A DNA stretch of 64,000 nt. Origin: JAFGBM01 sp964610155 (lineage in GTDB: Bacteria > Actinomycetota > Actinomycetes > Actinomycetales > Demequinaceae). The stretch lies in assembly GCA_964610155.1 (NCBI GenBank), contig CAZSUY010000008.1, forward strand, positions 1-64,000, written 5' to 3'. The notes beneath the pieces were generated by a model, which worked only from the letters and a program-made list of their open reading frames with translations, made no database searches and was not told the DNA's origin. The position numbers and the translations under genes are program-made. Positions 6,988 through 17,453 of this stretch are shown piece by piece (positions within the stretch are counted from its first letter, which is position 1; every line of letters starts with the position of its first letter).

Positions 6988-7524
6988 TTACCGGTTCTTG
7001 CGCCGCCTGATCCTGACCGCCACCGGCACCAGTACGAGCGCCACGGCCCCGAAGACGACCCCCGCCCACTTCATCTGGGTGGCGTCGCCTGAGTTCATGT
7101 CGCCGAGGTACCCATATCCGCCGAGGAACATGGCGGCCGAGCCGACGACGAAGACCGCGATCGAGATCAGGACGGCGCCGAAGAACCGGTTGGAGCGGGC
7201 GCGGACGGTCTCCTCGTCGGTGAAGGCGTCGGGGCGGGCACCGGTGTAGGGGCGGCGCCAGAGGTAGCAGCTCGCCATACGGCCCACGTTCTCCCAGCCG
7301 GCGTCCTGATAGGTGGAGAGGTAGTCCCGGCGCGGCGACACCTGCATGTCGGCGACGTACCGGTACTTCGCAGGCTCGTCCTTCCGGAAGGTCATGAGGA
7401 CGGAGCTCCACTGCCCGATGTGGTCGAGGATCCAACCGTCCCGCGCCTTCCCCTCCAGCCATTCCTCAAGGTCGGCAGGGGCAACGTTCCGGAAGGCGGC
7501 GAACCACTCTCGCCTGGCGCTCAT
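6988..7524 (-). CDS. DUF2812 domain membrane protein
   Basis: A 178-residue protein. The N-terminal soluble part (about 1-95) carries the DUF2812 pattern (EEWLEGKARDGWIL, then YRYVADMQ and a DAGWENVGRM segment), followed by two membrane segments (about 117-137 and 152-170) and a basic tail. Its start overlaps the stop of the PadR gene by 4 bp, so they are co-transcribed. In other bacteria DUF2812 genes are commonly found directly after PadR-family regulators, and the pair appears to be a regulator with its membrane partner. Function unknown. Confidence 0.75.
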   Translation of the reverse strand: MSARREWFAAFRNVAPADLEEWLEGKARDGWILDHIGQWSSVLMTFRKDEPAKYRYVADMQVSPRRDYLSTYQDAGWENVGRMASCYLWRRPYTGARPDAFTDEETVRARSNRFFGAVLISIAVFVVGSAAMFLGGYGYLGDMNSGDATQMKWAGVVFGAVALVLVPVAVRIRRRKNR

Positions 7525-7826
7525 TGGATCTCCTTGGCGTATCGGTACAGTTCGGCGATCCGCTCGGCCTCCTGGCGGAGGATGTCGGTGCCGAGGTGGG
7601 TGATGAGGTAGTAGGTGCGGCGGTCGTCGCGCGAGGTCTCCGTCACGAGGCCGTCGCCCGCGAGCTTGCCCAGGCTGGTGTAGACGGTTCCGGCGCCGAG
7701 GACGATGCGTCCGTCCGTCAGTTCCTCGACGTACTTGATGACCCCATAGCCGTGCTGCTCGGTGCGGAGCGTGAAGAGGATGTAGAACATCGTCTCGCTC
7801 ATCGGGCTGTACCTACGGGACTTCAT
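7521..7826 (-). CDS. PadR-family transcriptional regulator
   Basis: A 101-residue winged-helix repressor: SETMFYILFTLRTEQHGYGV, the variable recognition region, then the signature GAGTVYTSLGKLAGDGLV and a C-terminal dimerisation helix. This is the short PadR-s2 type. A TTG three codons upstream is possible, but ATG 7826 lies 7 nt after a TATATT -10 hexamer with no Shine-Dalgarno, which fits leaderless initiation. A 14-bp palindrome lies just upstream and probably binds the protein itself. It is translationally coupled to the DUF2812 gene. Confidence 0.85.
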   Translation of the reverse strand: MKSRRYSPMSETMFYILFTLRTEQHGYGVIKYVEELTDGRIVLGAGTVYTSLGKLAGDGLVTETSRDDRRTYYLITHLGTDILRQEAERIAELYRYAKEIQ

Positions 7827-7833
7827 GGGAAGC

Positions 7834-7859
7834 AATATATCGCGGCGTGATGCATCACG
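7834..7859 (-). promoter_or_regulatory. Leaderless promoter and palindromic operator of the PadR gene
   Basis: On the minus strand, TATATT (7839-7834) is a good -10 hexamer placed 7 nt before ATG 7826, which would make the transcript leaderless. Directly upstream, CGTGATGCATCACG (7846-7859) is a perfect 14-bp palindrome lying where the -10/-35 spacer should be. Autorepression by PadR through this site is inferred. Confidence 0.6.
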
Positions 7860-7909
7860 TCAAGTAGTATGACGGGATAGCTGGTCCTTATGGGGTGTAG
7901 CGGGAGGCC

Positions 7910-8935
7910 CTAGCCCTGGACGATTGCCAGCCCGACGAGGCCAGCGACGGCCACGATCGCGCCGACGTAGTACGCACGGGGAGGGTGGTAGCCCTCGAGC
8001 CACCGCGCGAACGGGATGGCGATGAGGGGTGCCAGCGCGGCGATGGACTGGACGATGCCGGCCTCGAGGTTCTGAAGCGCCCACACCATGCAGGTCACGC
8101 CGAGAACGGGGCCGAAGAGGGTGTTCGCACCGACCCAGAACCAGGCCTTGTTCGGAAGCGCGTTGCCGAGTTTGCCGAGGTCGGTCATTCCGCTGTCGTT
8201 CACCCCTGGGGCGACGACGGCAGGCTTGAGCGAGGCCTTCGCCCATGCGGCCTTCCGCGAGAAGGCCCAGGCCACGAGGAGGATTAGGACCGCGACGGCG
8301 AGCCCTCCGGTGAGGCGATCGAAAGCGCTCGAGATCACGTGCGAGAGACTCTTGCCGACCTTCACGGCTTTGGCGGGATCCCCACCGGCCTCGCCAATCT
8401 CGACCTTCTGAATCGCAATCATGGCTTTTCGGGTGATGACGACGCTCACGGCCTGAGCGAGCCCGGCGATGACGGCGACGGTCAAACCGAGCTTGAGGTT
8501 CGTCTTCTTAGGGATCGTGCTGTTCACATAGGGGAGGAGGCCGAGCACGACTCCCGCGAGGATGACGAAGCAGAAGAGGACCTCGAGGCCCGTGAGGGCC
8601 TCATCGAACCAGAACCAGGCCAGGACCGTTGCGGCGATCGCTCCGGTCGTCTCCACCAGCAACGAGGCGAGGGGCGCGCCCAGAAGCGGTAGGGCGCGGA
8701 ACATCATGATCCCGCCGATGCCGAATCCTACGGCCCCAGCCGTGGCGAGCATCCCGTATTGTTCGCCGAACCCGCGGCCGAGGGCGAACGACACCGCCCC
8801 GAGGACGGCGAGCGCGACGAGCATCCGGAAGAAGTTGGCGCGAACGAACCCGAGGATGCGGATGGAACGCCGAGCGCAGGCGGGGGTGATCCCGAAGAAG
8901 AGCGCAACTAGTCCAGCGGCAAGTAGCCCGATCAC
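7910..8935 (-). CDS. EamA-family (drug/metabolite) transporter, coupled to the hydrogenase operon
   Basis: A 341-residue membrane protein with two five-helix EamA repeats: one from residue 1 to about 145 and one resuming near 215. A polar insertion of about 50 residues lies between them, around KAMIAIQKVEIGEAGG. The repeat ends (ETTGAIAATVLAWFWFDEAL and IAALAPLIAIPFARWLEG) are typical of EamA permeases, which export small metabolites or take up nucleotides, amino acids or cofactors. The start GTG 8935 overlaps the hydC stop (GTGA), so it is the last gene of the hydBAC operon. Substrate unknown; a role linked to hydrogenase function is inference from coupling alone. Confidence 0.75.
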   Translation of the reverse strand: MIGLLAAGLVALFFGITPACARRSIRILGFVRANFFRMLVALAVLGAVSFALGRGFGEQYGMLATAGAVGFGIGGIMMFRALPLLGAPLASLLVETTGAIAATVLAWFWFDEALTGLEVLFCFVILAGVVLGLLPYVNSTIPKKTNLKLGLTVAVIAGLAQAVSVVITRKAMIAIQKVEIGEAGGDPAKAVKVGKSLSHVISSAFDRLTGGLAVAVLILLVAWAFSRKAAWAKASLKPAVVAPGVNDSGMTDLGKLGNALPNKAWFWVGANTLFGPVLGVTCMVWALQNLEAGIVQSIAALAPLIAIPFARWLEGYHPPRAYYVGAIVAVAGLVGLAIVQG

Positions 8936-9441
8936 TTCTTGTCGGCCTTGGCGCGGAGCCCGGCGACGATCTCCTTGACCAGTTTGGGGGTCAAGCTCCC
9001 GAGCGCCTCGCGGTCGGCAAGCGCCGCTGGGGCCTGGTCGCACATGCCGATGCAGTTGGCCCACTTCAGCGTGAACTGGCCGTCCTTGGTGGTCTCGCCG
9101 AATTCGATGCCGAGTTCCTTGGTGAGCGCCTCGGCGACCGCCTTCGCCCCGGCCATGTCACAGCTGAGGGTGCGGCACAGGTGGATGACGTGGCAGCCGG
9201 TGGGGGCCGTTCCGAGGTAGGAATAGAAAGTCGCGACTCCCTGGACCTCGACGGCGGGAACTCGGAGCCTGTCGGCGACCACCTGCATGGCCAGGTCGCT
9301 GATCTCGTGGTGCCGTTCCTTGAGGTCCTGAAGCACGGGGATGAGGGCATCTCGCCCCTGCCCGTGGGTCTTCAAGAGCGCGTCGATCTCCTTGCTCAGG
9401 GTTTTGAATTCCGGGGCAAGCTGCGGCGGGACGGTCAGCAT
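8932..9441 (-). CDS. hydC: NuoE-like [2Fe-2S] subunit of [FeFe]-hydrogenase
   Basis: A 169-residue protein of the thioredoxin-like [2Fe-2S] NuoE/HydC family. An N-terminal helical bundle (about 10-75) precedes the ferredoxin domain. The cluster ligands are C89 and C94 (C-x4-C, in LCRTLSC) and C130 and C134 (C-x3-C, in CIGMC). It should pass electrons between the NADH-oxidising subunit and the catalytic subunit in the cytoplasm. ATG 9441 overlaps the hydA stop (TGATG) and its own stop overlaps the transporter start. Next to a hydrogenase rather than nuo genes, HydC is the better name than complex I NuoE. Confidence 0.88.
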   Translation of the reverse strand: MLTVPPQLAPEFKTLSKEIDALLKTHGQGRDALIPVLQDLKERHHEISDLAMQVVADRLRVPAVEVQGVATFYSYLGTAPTGCHVIHLCRTLSCDMAGAKAVAEALTKELGIEFGETTKDGQFTLKWANCIGMCDQAPAALADREALGSLTPKLVKEIVAGLRAKADKK

Positions 9442-11330
9442 CAGGACTCCTTCTTGGTGCTCGCGGCGATGAACGTGCCCCGGTTCGTGTAGTCGGTATG
9501 GAGCAGGTGGTGGCTGGTGTGGCCACACGGTCCCTCGGTGAGGAATTCTTCGTATAGCCGGAGCACGGCGGGGTTCTCGTGGCTCTTGCGGGCCCGGCCC
9601 TCCTCGCCGTAGGCGGCGTCCTCGCCGTAGATGGCCTTGGCGCGCGCCTGACGGATATCGGCATTCGTCGGGATCGGCTGGCCGCCGCCCCCGAGGCATC
9701 CCCCGGGGCAAGCCATGAACTCGATGAAGTGGCACTCGCTGAACTTGCCGCCGGCCTTGATGTCCTCCATGACCTTCTCGGCGTTCGCCGTGCCGTGCAC
9801 GACGGCCACCTTGAGGGTTGCGCCCTTGAGCCAGTCCCAGTCGGGCACGAGGTGGGCGAGGATCGCGGGAACCGGGCCGACCTTGTCAGGGATCGTCACC
9901 TCGACGTACTTGGCGCCCTCGAACCCGCGGACGGGCACGATGTCGGCGTGAGCGAAGAGGTCCTCGACCTTGATGCCCAGGACGAGCTCGACGACGGTGC
10001 GGAGGGCGGCCTCCATGACGCCACCGGTGGCCCCGAAGATGACGCCGGAGCCGCTCGCGGTGCCGAATGGGTCGTCGAAATCACTCTTCGGCATGTCGGG
10101 AAGGTCGATGCCGTATTCCCGGATCATCTTGGCGAGTTCGCGGGTGGTGAGGGCATAGTCGACGTCGGCGAATCCGCTGTCAGTCATCTCCGGCCGCGTG
10201 GTCTCGAACTTCTTGGCCGTGCAGGGCATGAGCGACACCGACACGATGTCGGAGGGATCGATGTCGTTCTCCTTGGCGTACCAGGTCTTGATGAGCGCGC
10301 CGAACATCTGCTGTGGACTCTTGCAGGTGGACAGGTTCGCGAGGTACTCGGGGTACTGGTGCTCGATGTACTTGATCCAGCCCGGGCTGCACGATGTGAA
10401 CTGCGGCACCGGCTGGCTAGAGTCGCTCAGGACGAGGTTCTTGTACAGGCGCAGCAGGAGTTCGGTGCCCTCTTCGATGATGGTGAGGTCGGCCGTGAAG
10501 TTGGTGTCGAAGACCTTGTCGAAGCCGACCCGGCGGAGCGCGGTGTTCATCTGCCACGTCATCGGGGTGCCCGGCTCCTGGCCGAACTCCTCGCCGATCC
10601 CCGCACGCGGGGCAGGCGCGGTCTGGATGACGACGTGCTTGGTCGGGTCCTTGATGGCGGCCCAGACCTGGTCCGTGTTGTCGACAGCGGTCAGCGCCCC
10701 GGTGGGGCAGCGGTTGATGCACTGGCCACAGTTGATGCAGTTGACCTGGGATAGGGCGATGTCGAGATAGGTGCCGACCTCGGTCTTGTCGCCCCGGCCA
10801 AGAACGCCGAGCGCACCGATTCCCTGGAGTTCGGCGCAGGTGCGCACGCAACGGAGGCACTGGATGCACTTGTCCATGTCCCGGACGATCGAGGGGCCGA
10901 GGTTGTCGAGGCAGGAGGTCGCCTCGGTCTTGTGGCCAAACCGGACGTAGTCGCAGCCGTATTCGGCGGCGAGGTCCTGGAGCTCGCAGTTGCCGTTTCG
11001 GACGCAGGTGCGGCATTCGCCGTAGTGTTCGGACAGCATGAGGTCGAGGACGTCCCTGCGGGCTTGGTGAATCCGGGGGCTGTGGGTTGTGACCTCAGTT
11101 GCCTGGGTTAGTGGGAAGGCGCAGCTTGCCTGGAGGTTGCGCTGCCCGTCCACCTCGACGACGCACATGCGGCACACGCCGGCATCGGGCAGGTCGGGGT
11201 GGTGGCACAGGGTCGGGATGTCGATGCCGACCTGGCGCGCGGCCTCGAGAATGCTGGTGCCCTTGGCGACCTGGACTTCGTGACCGTCAATGGCCACCGT
11301 GACTGTTTCGGTGGAAACCTCGGTTGTCAT
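9441..11330 (-). CDS. hydA: [FeFe]-hydrogenase catalytic subunit HydA
   Basis: A 629-residue catalytic subunit that reversibly reduces protons to H2. Domains in order: N-terminal plant-type [2Fe-2S] (C42, C53, C56, C70); a His-ligated [4Fe-4S] (H102, C106, C109, C115); two [4Fe-4S] ferredoxin clusters (C155/158/161/165 and C198/201/204/208); and the H-cluster domain. H-cluster motifs are TSCSPGW (312-318), MPCTAKKFE (368-376) and FMACPGGCLGGGG (538-550). The first motif has Ser where the common form TSCCPxW has a second Cys; I recall this variant from NAD(P)-linked HndD-type enzymes. The small-subunit-like C-terminal tail (SHENPAVLRLYEEFL, HHLLHT) is fused. No HydE, HydF or HydG maturase is in the window. 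Confidence 0.95.
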   Translation of the reverse strand: MTTEVSTETVTVAIDGHEVQVAKGTSILEAARQVGIDIPTLCHHPDLPDAGVCRMCVVEVDGQRNLQASCAFPLTQATEVTTHSPRIHQARRDVLDLMLSEHYGECRTCVRNGNCELQDLAAEYGCDYVRFGHKTEATSCLDNLGPSIVRDMDKCIQCLRCVRTCAELQGIGALGVLGRGDKTEVGTYLDIALSQVNCINCGQCINRCPTGALTAVDNTDQVWAAIKDPTKHVVIQTAPAPRAGIGEEFGQEPGTPMTWQMNTALRRVGFDKVFDTNFTADLTIIEEGTELLLRLYKNLVLSDSSQPVPQFTSCSPGWIKYIEHQYPEYLANLSTCKSPQQMFGALIKTWYAKENDIDPSDIVSVSLMPCTAKKFETTRPEMTDSGFADVDYALTTRELAKMIREYGIDLPDMPKSDFDDPFGTASGSGVIFGATGGVMEAALRTVVELVLGIKVEDLFAHADIVPVRGFEGAKYVEVTIPDKVGPVPAILAHLVPDWDWLKGATLKVAVVHGTANAEKVMEDIKAGGKFSECHFIEFMACPGGCLGGGGQPIPTNADIRQARAKAIYGEDAAYGEEGRARKSHENPAVLRLYEEFLTEGPCGHTSHHLLHTDYTNRGTFIAASTKKES

Positions 11331-11354
11331 CGCTTAGCTCTCTCTCTTCTGCCG

Positions 11355-12545
11355 TCAGGCCGACGCGGGGACGCGGTCGAGGATCTCAGATCCAAAATGC
11401 TTGACCATGGACAGGAAGACATTGGGGCTGGACTGCCCGAGCCCACACTTGGAAGCGACCTGCATGGTGCCGCCCAGACCGGTGAGGTCCATGAGGTTCT
11501 CGGGGGAGCACTCGCCGCGCTTGAGCGCCTGGATGCCTTCGAGGATCTTTACGTTGCCAATCCGGCAAGGGGTGCACTGGCCGCAGCTCTCGTCGACGAA
11601 GAACTCCATGATGTTCTCGACCACGTCGAGGAGGTCGCGGTCGGGGCCTATTACGATGACGGCGCCTCCGGTTGCCACGTCCTCGTAGGCGATTGCCCTC
11701 GAAAACTCGGAAGCCGGAATGCAATGACCGGATGCCCCACCGATGATGACGGCCTTGGCGTCCTCGCCTCCGGCGGCCTTGAGCAGCTCGGCGATGGTGA
11801 CTCCAAGGGGGAACTCGTAGATTCCAGGACTCTTGAGGTCACCGGAGAGGGAGAGGAGTTTCGGTCCCTTCGACTTTTCGGTGCCGATGCCGGCGAACCA
11901 CTCGGCGCCCTTGCCTAGGATGGCGGACACCCAGGCGAAGGTCTCGACATTGTTGACGGTAGTGGGCTTACCGAACAGGCCGGAGACGACGGGGAAAGGA
12001 GGACGGTTGCGGGGCTCGCCACGCTTGCCCTCGAGGCTCTCGATGAGCGCGGTCTCCTCGCCACAGACGTAGGCACCCGATCCAAGGTGGATGTGGATGT
12101 CGAAGTTGACGTCTTCCTTGCCGAGGACCGCCGCACCCAGGAGGCCGGTCTTGCGGCGTCGGTCAAGGCAGGCCTCGAGCGCCTCGATCATGTAGGCGTA
12201 CTCGGAGCGGAGGTAGACGATGCCTTCCTTCGCGCCGATCGCATATCCCGCAATGGTCATGCCCTCGAAGAGAAGGTCGGGCCATTCGGAAAGGATGAGG
12301 CGGTCCTTGAAGGTTCCAGGCTCTCCTTCGTCGGCGTTGCAGACGACGTAGCGCCGCCCGTCGGAAGAGGGCGCGGCCGTGGCCAGTTCCCACTTGAAAC
12401 CCGTGGGGAACCCGGCTCCGCCGCGTCCCTTGATGCCGGAATCCTTCACCTCGGCGATGACACCTGGGGCGTCGAGGGCGAGTGCTGCCTTGAGTCCCGC
12501 GTCGGCCTCGAGAGAGTTCAAGGTCATGGGCGTGCGTACGGTCAT
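11355..12545 (-). CDS. hydB: NuoF-like NADH-binding flavoprotein subunit of [FeFe]-hydrogenase
   Basis: A 396-residue flavoprotein that binds NADH and FMN and exchanges electrons with HydC and HydA. GRGGAGFPTG (40-49) forms the nucleotide/flavin site, CGEETALIESLEGKRGEPR lies mid-protein, and the [4Fe-4S] ligands are C321, C324, C327 and C367. It is short: the N-terminal thioredoxin-like and C-terminal ferredoxin domains present in well-studied bifurcating HydB proteins are absent, so it resembles plain NuoF. Start ATG 12545 follows AAGGAGAA. It is first in the operon, 24 bp before hydA. Whether the complex bifurcates electrons or is simply NADH-dependent cannot be decided from sequence. Confidence 0.9.
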   Translation of the reverse strand: MTVRTPMTLNSLEADAGLKAALALDAPGVIAEVKDSGIKGRGGAGFPTGFKWELATAAPSSDGRRYVVCNADEGEPGTFKDRLILSEWPDLLFEGMTIAGYAIGAKEGIVYLRSEYAYMIEALEACLDRRRKTGLLGAAVLGKEDVNFDIHIHLGSGAYVCGEETALIESLEGKRGEPRNRPPFPVVSGLFGKPTTVNNVETFAWVSAILGKGAEWFAGIGTEKSKGPKLLSLSGDLKSPGIYEFPLGVTIAELLKAAGGEDAKAVIIGGASGHCIPASEFSRAIAYEDVATGGAVIVIGPDRDLLDVVENIMEFFVDESCGQCTPCRIGNVKILEGIQALKRGECSPENLMDLTGLGGTMQVASKCGLGQSSPNVFLSMVKHFGSEILDRVPASA

Positions 12546-12819
12546 CCGTCGTTCTCCTTCGAGTTGCCTCGAGCGCTGGGGCATCACACCGGCCATGCGC
12601 TAGACATGGGCAGGTTCATGGTATCCGTGGGGTCGGCAGCGGACCGGTGCCTAAGGTCCTAATTCATCTTCCGACTCGCCTCATTCACTCGAGGCGTTCT
12701 CTTAAGCGCGGGTTTCTCCTAGTGGCGCTCCTAGGCGGCGTCCGCAGCGGAAAAATACCGGGCGGGATCGGGACCCGAGCACGACAGATAGACTGGCAAC
12801 CCAACCCAGAAGGAGTCGA

Positions 12820-15516
<2,697 letters not shown>

Positions 15517-15572
15517 TCTGCTGGGGGCGACGTAAAGTGGATGAGCCAGGAGCCATGGAGGAGTCACACACG

Positions 15573-17453
15573 GTGCTGGAGTCGATCGGGTCCCCTCAGG
15601 ACCTCAAGGGCCTCGGGTTCGAGGATCTCAAGGCGCTGGCCGAGGAGATCCGCACTCACTTGGTTGACTCCGTTTCCAAGACCGGGGGGCACCTGGGGCC
15701 GAACCTCGGCGTCGTCGAAATGACCATCGCGCTTCACCGGGTATTCGATTCCCCCCGGGATTCCTTCGTTTTCGACACGGGGCATCAGTCGTACGTCCAC
15801 AAGCTGTTGACGGGGAGGCGCGACTTCTCTGCGCTCCGAAAGCGCGGCGGCGTCTCAGGATACCCGAACCGAGCGGAATCCGAGCACGACATCGTCGAGA
15901 ACTCCCACGCCTCGGCCGCCCTCTCATGGGCCGCTGGAATTGCCAAGGGAAACACCCTCCGCGGCCTCCAGGATCGATCCGTCGTGGCGATCATCGGCGA
16001 CGGCGCCCTCACGGGCGGTATGGCCTGGGAGGCCCTCAACCAACTCGCCGACTCTGAGGATCGAGTCGTCATCGTCGTCAACGACAACGGCCGGAGCTAT
16101 GCGCGAACGATGGGAGGGCTCGCACGCAAGCTGGACGATATCCGGACGAGCCCAAGGTACGAGCGCTTCCTCGGATGGGGGAAGCAGGCTCTCGCGGAGC
16201 GGGGGAGGATCGGCCGTGGCGCCTACCGGGCCATCCGGAGGGTCAAGCACGGGATGCTGGCCCTTTTCGGCCCCGAGGTTCTATTCGAGGACCTAGGGAT
16301 CAAATACATCGGGCCCGTCGATGGCCACGACATCGAGCAACTCGAGCACGCGTTCCGTCACGGTCGGGACTTCGGGGCCCCCGTCATCGTCCATATCCTC
16401 ACGGAGAAGGGGCGGGGATATCACCCTGCCGAGAATCATGAGGGAGACAGGTTCCACGCCGTTGAGCGCATCCACCCCGAGACCGGACTCCCGATCGAGC
16501 CCTCCCGCTTCGGTTGGACGGCCGTGTTCGCCGACGAGATCGTCAAGGCCGCAAGGAAGCGACCCGACCTGGTGGCCATTACCGCCGCGATGAAGATACC
16601 GGTTGGGCTCCAACCGCTAGCCGACGAGGCTCCCGAGAGGGTCATCGACGTCGGCATAGCCGAGCAGCATGCCGCGACCGCAGCCGCCGGGCTGGCATTT
16701 TCTGGTCTGCACCCCGTTGTCGCCGTGTATGCGACCTTTCTCAATCGGGCGTTCGATCAGATCTTGATGGATGTGGGCCTCCACCACGCCGGCGTGACCT
16801 TCATGCTTGACAGAGCAGGCATTACAGGCGACGACGGCCCCAGCCACAACGGGATGTGGGACTTCGCCGTCTTCCGGCATGTCCCCGGTATCCGTATCGC
16901 CGCGCCCCGCGATGAGCCCACCCTCCGGGCGGCCTTTCGTAAGGCCATCACGATCTCAGATGGTCCGACCATCGTGCGGTATCCCAAGGGGCCGGTCGGT
17001 GCGCCCATTCCTGCGCTTCCCCGACGCTTGAAGCAGAAACCGGACGGTATCGACATCCTGACCGAATCGGAGGGCACACCGACGGTTGTGGTGCTCGGGC
17101 TAGGGGTGATGGCCTCGACCGCAATAGAGGTGGCGACAGCTCTCGCCGGGCGGGGGGTCGCTTCGCGAGCCGCGACGGCTACCTGGGTGGTTCCCACTCC
17201 TCCCGGCCTCGCCCATGCGATCCACGGGGCCAGGGTTGTTGTCACCATCGAGGATGGGCTTGTTGAGGGCGGAATCGGGGAGGCCTGGGCGGCGGCGGTC
17301 CGTGAATCGGAACCCGCCGTGAGATGGATCAACCGGGGCGTCCCCAGGGAGTTTCTCGCTCACGCAACCCGCGAAGAGATCGTCGAGAGGATCGGGCTTG
17401 ATTCGGACACCATCATCAAGGCCGTCATCAGGGGACTTGGTCAAATGGGTTAG
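15573..17453 (+). CDS. dxs: 1-deoxy-D-xylulose-5-phosphate synthase
   Basis: A 626-residue thiamin-diphosphate enzyme joining pyruvate and glyceraldehyde 3-phosphate, the first step of the MEP isoprenoid pathway; the product also feeds thiamin synthesis. Visible motifs are GGHLGPNLGVVEMTIALH near residue 42, the ThDP/Mg motif GDGALTGGMAWEALN near 144, and DRAGITGDDGPSHNG near 413. GTG 15573 is chosen over ATG 15555 because GGAGGAG (15557-15563) sits at ideal distance and LESIGSPQDLK is the usual N-terminus. The 3' end overlaps convergent rnd by 4 bp. The dxs/rnd neighbourhood is also seen in mycobacteria. Confidence 0.95.
   Translation: MLESIGSPQDLKGLGFEDLKALAEEIRTHLVDSVSKTGGHLGPNLGVVEMTIALHRVFDSPRDSFVFDTGHQSYVHKLLTGRRDFSALRKRGGVSGYPNRAESEHDIVENSHASAALSWAAGIAKGNTLRGLQDRSVVAIIGDGALTGGMAWEALNQLADSEDRVVIVVNDNGRSYARTMGGLARKLDDIRTSPRYERFLGWGKQALAERGRIGRGAYRAIRRVKHGMLALFGPEVLFEDLGIKYIGPVDGHDIEQLEHAFRHGRDFGAPVIVHILTEKGRGYHPAENHEGDRFHAVERIHPETGLPIEPSRFGWTAVFADEIVKAARKRPDLVAITAAMKIPVGLQPLADEAPERVIDVGIAEQHAATAAAGLAFSGLHPVVAVYATFLNRAFDQILMDVGLHHAGVTFMLDRAGITGDDGPSHNGMWDFAVFRHVPGIRIAAPRDEPTLRAAFRKAITISDGPTIVRYPKGPVGAPIPALPRRLKQKPDGIDILTESEGTPTVVVLGLGVMASTAIEVATALAGRGVASRAATATWVVPTPPGLAHAIHGARVVVTIEDGLVEGGIGEAWAAAVRESEPAVRWINRGVPREFLAHATREEIVERIGLDSDTIIKAVIRGLGQMG

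Noticed and set aside
9579..10754. Long plus-strand open frame of 391 codons
   Set aside because: It lies antisense to hydA, whose cluster motifs are unmistakable, and its composition is the Leu/Val/Gly/Arg/Asp-rich pattern of a shadow frame in GC-rich DNA.
12546..12819. Rex- or FNR-type operator between hydB and acnA
   Set aside because: I looked for TGTGA-type dyads expected for redox regulators of hydrogenase genes and found no symmetric site.
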